Source: Candidatus Binataceae bacterium
GTDB taxonomy: Bacteria > Desulfobacterota > Binatia > Binatales > Binataceae
Assembly: GCA_035308025.1 (NCBI GenBank)
Contig: DATGHL010000006.1
Coordinates: forward strand, 1-62,676
DNA: 62,676 nt
Reading direction: 5' to 3'
Below the pieces are notes generated by a model. The model was not told the DNA's origin. It did no database searches and worked only from the letters and a program-made list of their open reading frames with translations. This document shows positions 55,616 to 62,676 of this stretch, in pieces. The position numbers and the translations under genes were made by a program. Position 1 is the first letter of the stretch, and each line of letters starts with the position of its first letter.

Positions 55616-56725
55616 CTATTTCGTCGGTTCAAAGAGCTTCAGTAGTGTTTCGAACGAGGCCGGCGGATGCTGCGCGACGCCGAGGTTGTGCGCGACGTGC
55701 GCCACCGTGCTCATCCCGGCCAGCGCGACGTTGACCCCGGGCGTCGAACGCACGAACTGGAGCGCGCGCTGCGCGTCGGAGTTCAGCCCCGTGAAGGTCT
55801 CCTCTAGAATTGCCGGCAGCCCGCGCGTGAGCTGCCCCTGCAGGAGCGAGGCGCTGGCGCAGACCCCGATACCCAGGATGTCGCTGGCGGCGAGCAGGCT
55901 GCCGTTCTTGCCGTCGGGCATCGGTTGGTTGCGCGCCGTCAACGCCTCGGTCATCGCGAGGTTGTAGGGCAGTTGCACGACGCGAAAATGATGACCCTCT
56001 CCGCCAACCTCGCGCGCAATCGCGGCCATGTCCGTCAGTGAAAGATAGCCGCGATCCTTTGGCGTCGCACGATAGCCGTTCCAGGTGGCCGCGCCGTAAA
56101 CTCCGATACGGCCGTCGCGGACCGCGCCTTCAAGCGCCCTAAAGGCGTCCCTCAGGCGCGCGTTGAACTGCTCGCGACTAAGTGCGCTCAATTGGGCTTC
56201 CGGGTTATGCAGGTAATAGATATCGATCGTAGCGAGCCCAAGATTCCTGCGACTGGTTTCGATCATCGCGTCGAGATAGCGCGGCGTCATGCAGTGCGAG
56301 CCGTCGACGACGTCGCCCGCCCGGACAATCCCGGGCTTGATGAACTGCGCCTCGAACCAGGCGCGCGGATCGGCCGGCATGCCGCCATCGAACGCCAGGT
56401 AGCCGCCCTTGGTCGCGACGACAATCTCCTCTCGTCGCAGCTTGCCCGCGGCACAAAGCTCGGCCATCACCGCGCCGATCACGCGTTCACTACGCTGATC
56501 GCGATAGTTGACGGCCGTGTCGATCACATTGATGCCGCTGGTCAGGGCAGCGCGTAGAGCCTCGGCATAGGCCGCGTCCGTCGCCGCATCGCTCTGGCCC
56601 AGATAGGTGCCGAGCCCAATTGACGATACCGCCAGCCCGAGTAGCGGGCGGTAATTACCGTCGAGCGCGCTGAAACGCTGCGCGTAAGCGGCGGTACCCT
56701 CGGGTGTCGCACAACCGTTCATCAT
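55616..56725 (-). CDS. Aldo/keto reductase
   Basis: A 369-residue TIM-barrel oxidoreductase. NVIDTAVNYRDQRSERVIGA holds the catalytic Asp and Tyr, EEIVVATKGGYLAFDG the Lys, and IDIYYLHNPEAQ the His, the complete Asp-Tyr-Lys-His tetrad. The C-terminal GVNVALAGMSTVAHVAHNLG binds the NADP(H) phosphate. Longer than most members because of an inserted part near 100-150 (AQFIKPGIVRAGDVVDGSHC). Reduces a carbonyl with NAD(P)H; substrate unknown. It may be co-transcribed with the ACMSD-like gene 51 bases downstream. Confidence 0.88.
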   Translation of the reverse strand: MMNGCATPEGTAAYAQRFSALDGNYRPLLGLAVSSIGLGTYLGQSDAATDAAYAEALRAALTSGINVIDTAVNYRDQRSERVIGAVMAELCAAGKLRREEIVVATKGGYLAFDGGMPADPRAWFEAQFIKPGIVRAGDVVDGSHCMTPRYLDAMIETSRRNLGLATIDIYYLHNPEAQLSALSREQFNARLRDAFRALEGAVRDGRIGVYGAATWNGYRATPKDRGYLSLTDMAAIAREVGGEGHHFRVVQLPYNLAMTEALTARNQPMPDGKNGSLLAASDILGIGVCASASLLQGQLTRGLPAILEETFTGLNSDAQRALQFVRSTPGVNVALAGMSTVAHVAHNLGVAQHPPASFETLLKLFEPTK

Positions 56726-56819
56726 ACCCCCACTTCTCGCAGCACCATCGCGGGTTAGCGCGATCGTGACCCGTGTCTACGTTAGCCGAATCAGATTTGA
56801 GCCGATAGCCGAGCAGCGC

Positions 56820-57221
56820 TTACTTGTTCGCCACGAAATCCAGCGAACTTATAGCAGGCTCGTACAGCACTTGGACAACGTTGCCGTCGAGGTCGCGAAG
56901 GTAGAACGAGACCGAGCCGTCGCGATGATGCGCCAGCGGCTTTACGATGTCGAGGCCGTGGGTCACCGCCCAGGCGAAACCCGCTTCGACTTCAGCAACC
57001 GAGGCGGCAATGAAGCCCAGATGATCGAGCGTCTGCGCCGCGGGGTCGCCGCGGGCACCGCGATGGAGCGCCAGGTTATCGCATCCGGAACTCATATAGA
57101 CGTTATCGGCATCGGGCTGCCATACCAGGCGCATGCCGAAGACGCGCGCGTAGAATTCCCGCGCCCGCTCGACATCCGCCACCCGCAGAGCCAGATGGCG
57201 CAGTCCCCGATGTGAGATCAT
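56820..57221 (-). CDS. VOC/glyoxalase-family protein
   Basis: A complete 133-residue VOC domain. GLRHLALRVADVERAREFYA, MRLVWQPDADNVYMSSGCDN, LDHLGFIAASVAEVEAGFAW and GSVSFYLRDLDGNVVQVLYE are the two beta-alpha-beta3 units with metal-ligand His and Glu at the usual places. A single domain like this forms a dimer. AAGGAGAGG is upstream. The activity (isomerase, dioxygenase, binding) cannot be told. A second VOC gene is at the left edge. Confidence 0.9.
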   Translation of the reverse strand: MISHRGLRHLALRVADVERAREFYARVFGMRLVWQPDADNVYMSSGCDNLALHRGARGDPAAQTLDHLGFIAASVAEVEAGFAWAVTHGLDIVKPLAHHRDGSVSFYLRDLDGNVVQVLYEPAISSLDFVANK

Positions 57222-57261
57222 CGTGTGAACCTCTCCTTGAAACCGGGCTGAAGCGGGCTCA

Positions 57262-57888
57262 TTACCGCCGATAACCGATCACCGCCCAAATCGGATCGGA
57301 CGGCGCTCCTGGACGTTCGCTGCGATCGATTACCTCGATCTGCTCGAAGGCGCCGCTTTCTTCAAAGTAGCGTGTCACGACCGCGACCCGACCCGCACTG
57401 CCGGAAGCCTGCCAGAGCGCGACCGCTTTGGTCGGAAACATGCGGTTCGAGAAGCTCACGATGAAAGGCTTGCTCACGCGCAGCACCCGCCCAACTTCGG
57501 CGAATACTTCGATTGGCCGGGTAAGATACTGCACCGACACGGTTATCAGCGCCGCGTCGAAGGAACTATCCGCGAAGGGCAATCGCGGCTCCCGATTGAC
57601 ATCATGCACCACGATTTCACTTAACGCGGGATTGTCGCTCATCTCCTCGCGATTAAGCCCGAGGCCGACGACGCGCGCCGGCTTGAGCTCTTTCGGAATA
57701 TGCGAGCGCCAACTGCTCATCAAATCGAGAATTTCACTGCCCGGCGCCACGCGGCTGACGAAAATTTCGCCGACCGCAGCGATGGCGCCGTCGTCGATAT
57801 GGACCACCCGGCGCGGCGCGCGATAGAACTCCTCGTCGTCGGTCTCATCGACCCGGCGGAAAAAATTCGACTTGAGCAAATCGGCCAT
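57262..57888 (-). CDS. SAM-dependent methyltransferase, class I
   Basis: A 208-residue protein. SAM motif I ILDLMSSWRSHIPKELKPAR is poor in glycine compared with the norm, then VVGLGLNREEMSDNPALSEI, VVHDVNREPRLPFADSSFDA and ALITVSVQYLTRPIEVFAEV fit UbiE-like enzymes. The C-terminal strand is VIDRSERPGAPSDPIWAVIG. The substrate is unknown. AGGAG five bases upstream. It is divergent from the IclR-type regulator and shares its 133-bp control region. Confidence 0.75.
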   Translation of the reverse strand: MADLLKSNFFRRVDETDDEEFYRAPRRVVHIDDGAIAAVGEIFVSRVAPGSEILDLMSSWRSHIPKELKPARVVGLGLNREEMSDNPALSEIVVHDVNREPRLPFADSSFDAALITVSVQYLTRPIEVFAEVGRVLRVSKPFIVSFSNRMFPTKAVALWQASGSAGRVAVVTRYFEESGAFEQIEVIDRSERPGAPSDPIWAVIGYRR

Positions 57889-57919
57889 CGCGGCTCCTAA
57901 ATCGAGTAATCAGACGGCG

Positions 57920-57949
57920 TTGACATCATTCCGCAGCCTTATCTAAAGT
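57920..57949 (+). promoter_or_regulatory. Promoter of the IclR-type gene
   Basis: TTGACA (57920-57925), 18-base spacer, TAAAGT (57944-57949). The -35 is perfect and the -10 has four matches to TATAAT. The predicted start lies about 65 bases before the first codon. Confidence 0.6.
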
Positions 57950-57950
57950 A

Positions 57951-57972
57951 AAACAGCTTTCCACTCCTGTTT
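57951..57972. promoter_or_regulatory. Operator-like palindrome between promoter and IclR gene
   Basis: AAACAG-CTTTCCACTC-CTGTTT: perfect 6-bp arms, 10-base spacer, directly downstream of the -10 box. Its position suits repression by the adjacent IclR-type regulator; IclR proteins bind such palindromes as dimers. Confidence 0.5.
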
Positions 57973-58021
57973 ATGGAGTCTCCGCTACTATCGCGGGGGC
58001 TCGTGGAAACCACAGAAAAAA

Positions 58022-58801
58022 TTGCGCCGAGAAAAGACAAACTACGTTATTCAATCGGTGATGCACTCCCTCGACGTACTCGAACAGTTCTTCGGCGAGG
58101 TCGATGAGTTGGGCGTTACCGAACTCTCGAAACGGCTCAAGCTGCACAAAAACAACGTCTTCCGTTTGCTCGCGACGCTGGAAGCACGCGGCTATATCGA
58201 ACAGAACAAATCCAGCGAGAATTATCGGCTCGGGATTAAGTGCCTGCATCTGGGACGCCGTTACATCCATCATATGGGCTTGGTGCGTCAGGCGCGACCG
58301 ATTCTCGCTGACGTCGCCAGGCGCGCGCGGGAGAGCGCCTTCGTGGCGGTCGCGCGCCGCGAGGGCGTGGTGCCGCTCGAAGCCGCTGAGCCCGAGGATC
58401 GGATGGTGCGGACGACGCCGCCGATCGGACAGACCCTGCCCTTGCATTGCACCGCGATCGGCAAGGCCCACCTCGCTTTCGACCTCGACGAACAGTTCCG
58501 CGCGCTGCTGCCCGAAAACCTCGACCGCTACACGCCGCAAACGATCGTAGACCGCAGCGCGCTGCTCGCCCAACTGGAGGCAGTCGCGCGCGAAGGCTAC
58601 TCGGTCGATCGCGGCGAATTCTTCGAGGATGTCACTTCGCTCGCGGTGCCGATTCGCGACTATACCCGCTCAGTAGTCGGCTCGTTGGCGGTGGTCGGTC
58701 CGTCATATCGGCTTGCGGGCGATCGGATCGGCGCGGAGCTGGCGCCGCTGGTGCTCGAAGCGGGCCGCGAGCTGTCGCATCGCCTCGGCTTCAACGAGTG
58801 A
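58022..58801 (+). CDS. IclR-family transcriptional regulator
   Basis: 259 residues from TTG 58022; ATG 58061 would cut the first residues of the helix-turn-helix. Winged helix: YVIQSVMHSLDVLEQFFGEV, ELGVTELSKRLKLHKNNVFR, LLATLEARGYIEQNKSSENY. The effector domain has PLHCTAIGKAHLAF and EGYSVDRGEFFEDVTSLAVP, the IclR signature with a ligand pocket at its end. It probably controls itself and the divergent methyltransferase, or the electron-transfer genes 70 bases downstream. Ligand unknown, usually an aromatic or short acid. Confidence 0.9.
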   Translation: MRREKTNYVIQSVMHSLDVLEQFFGEVDELGVTELSKRLKLHKNNVFRLLATLEARGYIEQNKSSENYRLGIKCLHLGRRYIHHMGLVRQARPILADVARRARESAFVAVARREGVVPLEAAEPEDRMVRTTPPIGQTLPLHCTAIGKAHLAFDLDEQFRALLPENLDRYTPQTIVDRSALLAQLEAVAREGYSVDRGEFFEDVTSLAVPIRDYTRSVVGSLAVVGPSYRLAGDRIGAELAPLVLEAGRELSHRLGFNE

Positions 58802-58871
58802 CGCCGCGCGCGCTGGGCCTCTATCCTTCCGCCGGGCCAGCCCCTATATTTCACCATCGGAGCAATTAACT

Positions 58872-59621
58872 GTGAAGATTCTGGTTCCCGTCAAACGTGT
58901 CCCCGACCCGGCCACGACTATCCGCGTGATGCCCGACGGCTCGGGCATCGCGACCGATAATGTGAAATGGGTGATCAACCCGTTCGATGAAATCGCGATT
59001 GAGGAAGCGCTGCGCATCAAGGAAAAGCAGGGTGCCGGCGAGGTCGTGCTGATCTCGGTCGGCCAGCAGAGCTGGCAGGAGCAGTTGCGCACTGGTCTCG
59101 CGATGGGCGCCGATCGCGCCATCCTGGTGCGCGTGGACACCCCGCTCGATCCGCTGGCGATCGCGCGCGTAATCGCCAAGGTCGCCGAGAACGAGAAGCC
59201 TGAAGTCGTAATTATCGGCAAGCAGGCAATCGACGACGACTCGAATCAGGCCGGTCAGATGATCGCCGAGATGCTGGGCTGGCCGCAGGCGACCTTCGCC
59301 TCCAAGATCGAATTTGCGGACGAGAAATGCACGGTCGTGCGCGAGGCTGACGGCGGCCTCGAAACCATCGCCTTTCCGCTGCCCGCGGTGATCACGACCG
59401 ATCTGCGACTTAACGAGCCGCGTTATGCGTCTTTGCCGGGGATCATGAAGGCGCGCAAGAAGCCGCTCAACGAAATCGCGGTCGATAGTCTCGGCGTGGA
59501 CCTCGCGCCGAAACTCAAAATCAAAACGCTGACGGCGCCCGCCAAGCGTCAGGCGGGACGCAAACTCGGCTCGGTCGCCGAACTCGTCGCGGCCCTCCAC
59601 ACCGAAGCCAAAGTTATCTAG
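58872..59621 (+). CDS. etfB: Electron transfer flavoprotein, beta subunit
   Basis: 249 residues from GTG 58872, with GGAG ten bases upstream. MKILVPVKRVPDPATTIRVM, DEIAIEEALRIKEKQGAGEV, GKQAIDDDSNQAGQMIAEML, and the signature VREADGGLETIAFPLPAVIT with LRLNEPRYASLPGIMKARKK. It binds AMP and, with EtfA, passes electrons from acyl-CoA dehydrogenases such as the one at 14.9 kb. Followed by etfA after 33 bases. Confidence 0.96.
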   Translation: MKILVPVKRVPDPATTIRVMPDGSGIATDNVKWVINPFDEIAIEEALRIKEKQGAGEVVLISVGQQSWQEQLRTGLAMGADRAILVRVDTPLDPLAIARVIAKVAENEKPEVVIIGKQAIDDDSNQAGQMIAEMLGWPQATFASKIEFADEKCTVVREADGGLETIAFPLPAVITTDLRLNEPRYASLPGIMKARKKPLNEIAVDSLGVDLAPKLKIKTLTAPAKRQAGRKLGSVAELVAALHTEAKVI

Positions 59622-59654
59622 CCAAGCTTCTTAGGGATGTAAGGTTATTCAGCA

Positions 59655-60626
59655 ATGGGTGATGTACTAGTTTTCGCCGAGCATAAGGGCGGCCACTTTC
59701 CCAAGACCACGCTGGTCGCGATCAATGCCGGGCTCGAGTTGGCGCGCAAGCGCGGCGGGGCCTGTATCGCCGTTGTGATCGGCGACAACTGCGACGCGCC
59801 GGCGGCGGAAATCGCCAAATACGGCGTGGGCAAGGTGATCGCGCTCGAAGACCCGCGCCTCGCCCATCATCTGGCCGACGCCGCCGCGCAGGCGCTCGCC
59901 GCGCTGGTCAAGAGCAGTGGCGCCGAGACCGTGCTCGCGACCGCAACCGCGATGGGCAAGGATCTGATGCCGCGTGTGGCCGCGCGTCTCAACGCCCCGA
60001 TGGCCTCCGAGATCGTTACGATCAACGACGATGGCACGATGGTCCGTCCCATGTATGCGGGCAACGCGCTCGCCACGATCGAGCTCGACGGACCGGTGCG
60101 GGTGGTCAGCGTGCGCGGGACCGCCTTCGACGCGGCGGCGGCGCGCGACAACGTCGCACCGATCGAAAAGGTCAAGGCCGAACTCGACGCCGCCTCTCTC
60201 AAGATGGAGTTCGTCGGCTTCAACGAGATCAAGAGCGATCGTCCGCAGCTCACCGAGGCCAAGATCATCGTCTCGGGCGGTCGCGGGCTTAAGTCGGGCG
60301 AGAACTTCAAGACCGTGCTGGAACCGCTGGTCGATGAGCTCGGCGCCGCGATGGGCGCGAGTCGCGCCGCCGTCGATGCGGGCTTCGTGCCCAATGACCT
60401 CCAGGTCGGTCAGACCGGCAAGGTAGTCGCACCGGAGCTTTACGTCGCGGTGGGGATTTCCGGCGCGATTCAGCATCTCGCCGGCATGAAGGACTCCAAG
60501 ACGATCGTCGCGATCAACAAGGACGAGGAAGCGCCTATTTTCAGCGTCGCCGACTTCGGCCTGGTCGCCGATCTCTTCAAGGCGGTCCCGGAGATGACCG
60601 AAGAGGTCAAAAAACTCAAGCACTGA
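59655..60626 (+). CDS. etfA: Electron transfer flavoprotein, alpha subunit
   Basis: 323 residues, AAGG nine bases upstream. The N-terminal domain (VLVFAEHKGGHFPKTTLVAI) pairs with EtfB; the C-terminal FAD domain has ADIIVSGGRGL-like IIVSGGRGLKSGENFKTVLE, LGAAMGASRAAVDAGFVPND, QVGQTGKVVAPELYVAVGIS, GAIQHLAGMKDSKTIVAINK and DEEAPIFSVADFGLVADLFK. Complete. The ETF-quinone oxidoreductase needed to deliver electrons to the membrane is not in the window. Confidence 0.97.
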   Translation: MGDVLVFAEHKGGHFPKTTLVAINAGLELARKRGGACIAVVIGDNCDAPAAEIAKYGVGKVIALEDPRLAHHLADAAAQALAALVKSSGAETVLATATAMGKDLMPRVAARLNAPMASEIVTINDDGTMVRPMYAGNALATIELDGPVRVVSVRGTAFDAAAARDNVAPIEKVKAELDAASLKMEFVGFNEIKSDRPQLTEAKIIVSGGRGLKSGENFKTVLEPLVDELGAAMGASRAAVDAGFVPNDLQVGQTGKVVAPELYVAVGISGAIQHLAGMKDSKTIVAINKDEEAPIFSVADFGLVADLFKAVPEMTEEVKKLKH

Positions 60627-60708
60627 CCCCACCTTCCCACGCGCCCGACCTCATGAATGACAACGTCCTTTACGATTTCATAAGACATCGGCAGCCTCGG
60701 CGGCGATG

Positions 60709-61383
60709 CTATCGCTCCACCAGCGGCAGCTTCTTTCGCGCATCGTGTATCATGGCGGCCGCGTCAAGTTCGCCAGCTTCGATGCTAGGCTTGCGTTCAA
60801 ACAGGCGAAATTTGGTAAATTCTACGGGACCTCCAGTTCCCACTAAGACGAGGCCTGCTGCCTTTCCCGGTATTAGAACCCCGACCATAGCTAAAGCCAT
60901 AGGGATCATCAAGAATACGTATCTAGCAACGGTACTGATAAAGGCTTTACGGGTCGCTTCATTATAATCTTTCAGAAGCACCTGCAGCTCTTCGATTGCT
61001 TTGTTGTCACTGATGTCATTCTGGATTACGTCTTCCTGAAATGCATAAAAGGCTGCGCGCTTCCGACGAAAATCATCTTTCGCCACGAGATCGACCGCTC
61101 TTTTCAAGAGTTCATGCTCGGGATCACTCTCTGCTGGGGTCAGGAAATGGTACGCAATCACCCCAGCCAGTCCACGATGGCGGTCAGGATCAGCAGTCGC
61201 AGCTTCCTGCAGGTATCCGTCACCAGAACCATAAGCGGCCACTGTCCATGCTTTCGATACACCGAAGGGCAGTGGCGGCAGGAACTCATTCTTGATGAAT
61301 TCTTTAGTGCCCAAGAACGGATCCTCGTAATAGGGCTGTTCCGGACTCCGGTGCTGTGTCGCCGATGCTGCGGCAGCACTCAT
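60709..61383 (-). CDS. Membrane protein of the low-GC right-hand region
   Basis: 224 residues. The N-terminal 130 residues are soluble and charged (FIKNEFLPPLPFGVSKAW, AVDLVAKDDFRRKRAAFYAF, QEDVIQNDISDNKAIEELQV, a helical stretch), then two hydrophobic segments (VARYVFLMIPMALAMVGVLI and KAAGLVLVGTGGPVEFT) and a charged tail. Its ATG overlaps the stop of the 86-residue gene before it (ATGA) and no ribosome site of its own is visible. The DNA is less G+C-rich than the neighbours and codons end in A/T often. No family recognised with confidence. The two frames may be pieces of one protein. Confidence 0.6.
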   Translation of the reverse strand: MSAAAASATQHRSPEQPYYEDPFLGTKEFIKNEFLPPLPFGVSKAWTVAAYGSGDGYLQEAATADPDRHRGLAGVIAYHFLTPAESDPEHELLKRAVDLVAKDDFRRKRAAFYAFQEDVIQNDISDNKAIEELQVLLKDYNEATRKAFISTVARYVFLMIPMALAMVGVLIPGKAAGLVLVGTGGPVEFTKFRLFERKPSIEAGELDAAAMIHDARKKLPLVER

Positions 61384-61640
61384 TTGTTCTTAAATCGGTC
61401 ACGTTTGGAGCGATCCCAAGGCACAGTAAACGCTAGGCCATCATTCGCGATGGTTTTTACGTTCAGGATGTCGAGGCATCGTTGTTGCCGCTCAGGTTTG
61501 AACTGTTGCCAGAATTTGTCTTCCGACCTGTCAGCGGGCGGGACAGGAATGATCAATCGATCGTAAAGCAGCACTTCACTCACGAAAGGAGCGTCGCTCA
61601 TGTGGTCCCGTACCGAGAAAGTACCCCATCGCTCTATCAT
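61380..61640 (-). CDS. Small protein coupled to the membrane protein
   Basis: 86 residues (MIERWGTFSVRDHMSDAPFV, SEVLLYDRLIIPVPP, RQQRCLDILNVKTIANDGLA, FTVPWDRSKRDRF). A good AAGGAAGG-type ribosome site precedes the ATG. It ends in a charged stretch, and its stop overlaps the next gene. LLYDRLIIPVPP is the sort of N-terminal block found in larger proteins whose next part continues like the 224-residue frame; so a frameshift splitting one gene of about 310 codons is possible. No function can be given. Confidence 0.55.
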   Translation of the reverse strand: MIERWGTFSVRDHMSDAPFVSEVLLYDRLIIPVPPADRSEDKFWQQFKPERQQRCLDILNVKTIANDGLAFTVPWDRSKRDRFKNK

Positions 61641-61960
61641 GTTAGGTCACCTTCCTTTTAAGATGCGCGGCTGCCGGTGCTGCTAAGGGCTCCGCCCTGG
61701 CGCGCTGCAAGAGTGTTGCCCCACGGGACCGTGACCCCTCCTGCCTCGCGGGTGTTTCCCAAAAAGGTTGCCACGCAACTTCAACAACCCTTTCCGGTTG
61801 TTACCCGGCGTTCGCTCCGTGGCAAGGGGTGCAGCAGGCTGCTGCACCCCTTAACATGAAGAAACGGAGAGGATTACTCCCCCGCGCGGAGGACAGCCTC
61901 CGCCAAACCTTCCTCCGTAACCGTCGAACGGGCGGACGGAAGCAGCTTCGCCAAGCCGCT
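61641..61960. other. Structured non-coding stretch in the low-GC region
   Basis: About 320 bases without a credible gene, richer in hairpins than any other gap: AACAACC...GGTTGTT (61783-61802) and the long stem at 61824-61852, plus short G/C palindromes between 61890 and 61945 (GGAGGACAGCCTCC and others). It could be the remains of an element end, an attachment site or an untranslated RNA. I did not recognise a known RNA family. Confidence 0.5.
61824..61852. terminator. Long hairpin, probable bidirectional terminator
   Basis: AAGGGGTGCAGCAG and CTGCTGCACCCCTT are perfect complements separated by one base, giving a 12-bp stem with a 5-base loop. It sits downstream of the minus-strand gene ending at 61961 and upstream of the one starting at 61640. 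There is no proper T-run on either side (TTAAC on the plus side), so factor-independent termination may be weak. Confidence 0.55.
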
Positions 61961-62530
61961 TTAGGCGGCGAGAAACTCAACTACAGCAATAACGCCTTTG
62001 ACGACCGTTACGATAGTTTGGACGTCTTGCATCAGGGCACTCAGCAGAGTAGCGGCATTCAGGGTAGCCGATACGTTGTAATACCACGTCCACCCAAGCC
62101 CGATGCTGGTATTCCAGTTAGCTTGAACGTTGCCGTTGATTCCGTTGGTCAACCAGTTCCAGTTGTTGTTAGAAAAGGGAATACCCGCACCTATCGTCCC
62201 TTGAGCAGTAAAAGTGTACGCCGTTTTGTCGTAACCCACTATCACAACGGCAACGGCCATAGTGTATGGAAGCCAGTTGCTATTGTTGTCCGCACCCGAG
62301 AAGCTGTAAGACCCATTTGGTTCTACAGTCAGACTTATTGTCCCTGCGATATTGCCTTGAAAAGGGCCGTTGATGTTGGTGGCGCAGTTAATATTGACCG
62401 GAGAGTTGCTTGGACTTACCTGGGAAAATGAAAACTGCTCCCACTGACCAACACTGGCCGCGTTAGTGTGAATGGGTTGAGTATTGGCGGGATCAGCTCC
62501 CCCCACATTACCACCGTTAGACGCAGTCAC
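61961..62530 (-). CDS. Beta-trefoil-like protein, probably 5'-truncated
   Basis: 189 codons, low G+C. VTASNGGNVGGADP, then NTQPIHTNAASVGQWEQFSF, resembles the N-terminal repeat of fascin-like beta-trefoil domains (YVtAsNGG... then WEqF). NIAGTISLTVEPNGSYSFSG and WLPYTMAVAVVIVGYDKTAY follow, and a hydrophobic C-terminus (AATLLSALMQDVQTIVTVVK). GTG at 62530 is the only start, has no ribosome site, and the frame upstream is closed by a stop at 62558-62560 in sequence that looks like an insertion-element end. So the true N-terminus is probably lost. Function unknown; sugar or actin-like binding is only a fold analogy. Confidence 0.5.
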   Translation of the reverse strand: MTASNGGNVGGADPANTQPIHTNAASVGQWEQFSFSQVSPSNSPVNINCATNINGPFQGNIAGTISLTVEPNGSYSFSGADNNSNWLPYTMAVAVVIVGYDKTAYTFTAQGTIGAGIPFSNNNWNWLTNGINGNVQANWNTSIGLGWTWYYNVSATLNAATLLSALMQDVQTIVTVVKGVIAVVEFLAA

Positions 62531-62536
62531 AAAAAA

Positions 62537-62676
62537 GGGTAAGTCTAAAGGACTTGACTACAGATTCCATTGCTGCTAATCTTGTTTCCATGATGACCCT
62601 ACGGCAGTTGATGGAAACCTTCCCGACGAGCGACGCTTACAAGCAATTCCTGATGGATCGGCGCTGGCCCGACGGG
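62537..62676 (+). mobile_element. Left end of an IS1595-family element (right part beyond the window)
   Basis: GGGTAAGTCTAAAGGACTTG at 62537 is a plausible terminal inverted repeat, 53 bases before the transposase start. The boundary is inferred; the eight bases to its left, ACAAAAAA (62529-62536), could be the 8-bp target duplication typical of the family. Confidence 0.55.
62590..62676 (+). CDS. IS1595-family transposase, N-terminal 29 residues, cut by the window end
   Basis: Reads MMTLRQLMETFPTSDAYKQF then LMDRRWPDG up to the last base. F-P-T/D...x-x-L-x-x-x-RWPDG, soon followed by a CPxCG zinc ribbon in known members, is the start of IS1595/ISXO2-type transposases with a DDE-type catalytic core. 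Only the start of the zinc-ribbon region is seen. ATG 62590 or the adjacent ATG 62593 may be the start. Confidence 0.8.
   Translation, partial: MMTLRQLMETFPTSDAYKQFLMDRRWPDG

Overview
The window reads as chromosomal DNA of a high-GC, Gram-negative soil-type bacterium. Lipoprotein signal peptides and a porin-like beta-barrel argue for an outer membrane. Acyl-CoA dehydrogenase, CaiB-type CoA transferase, cyclase-family hydrolases, metal-dependent amidohydrolases, chromene-carboxylate-isomerase-like proteins and an intradiol dioxygenase suggest a versatile catabolism of aromatic and acyl compounds. This mix fits lineages such as Binatota or former Deltaproteobacteria, but no marker gene here settles the taxonomy. 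No rRNA, tRNA or CRISPR array was seen.

Layout. 1-5.0 kb: a VOC protein cut by the left edge, an RlmI-like methyltransferase overlapping moaC, divergent trxB, an ICMT-like membrane methyltransferase, and moaA. 5.0-7.4 kb: a 523-bp gap with an inverted repeat, then a glycosyltransferase-like protein and an HExxE protein, a pair of phage-like character. 7.4-13.5 kb (minus strand): intradiol dioxygenase, pyrE, an atypical Fpg/Nei glycosylase, a 61-residue exported peptide, glnA with a clear terminator, and a DUF1646-like carrier. 13.5-17.9 kb: two lipoproteins, an acyl-CoA dehydrogenase, an XRE regulator and an MFS carrier. 17.8-22.0 kb (minus strand): an AbrB-type antitoxin with a frameshifted RelE-like toxin, and an apparent operon of two tandem cyclases, a small membrane protein and an amidohydrolase.

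22.4-31.6 kb: porin, then an Lrp-gltB-gltD unit behind a recognisable promoter, so nitrogen assimilation (glnA plus gltBD) is well represented, and a PIN-like protein. 31.6-40.8 kb: a coupled HEAT / PEP-mutase-like / isomerase operon, a divergent DUF3108 gene, a second isomerase, a beta-propeller protein, an FMN oxidase coupled to two lipoproteins, a CoA transferase and cobU. 41.0-51.7 kb: a DUF2231 membrane protein, two tandem MOSC proteins (possible users of the cofactor made through moaA/moaC), addB-addA, and a coupled pair of a cyclotransferase-like protein and a PTPS-III-like pterin enzyme. 51.9-60.6 kb: a sigma-54 activator without a receiver domain overlapping a stand-alone receiver, a small ferredoxin, catabolic genes, an IclR regulator with promoter and operator-like palindrome, and etfB-etfA.

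60.7 kb to the right edge is clearly different: lower GC, A/T-rich codons, structured non-coding DNA, two overlapping minus-strand genes of unknown function, a probably 5'-truncated beta-trefoil-like gene and the first codons of an IS1595-family transposase. This is the best candidate for recently acquired DNA. A dispersed, partly palindromic repeat of about 60-90 bp occurs at three intergenic sites (8.3, 22.2 and 39.0 kb).

Most of the window is ordinary metabolism. I did not find a complete, clearly novel defence or mobile system. The points most worth a second look are the right-hand island, the 5.5-7.4 kb pair, the PTPS-III-like pair and the dispersed repeats.
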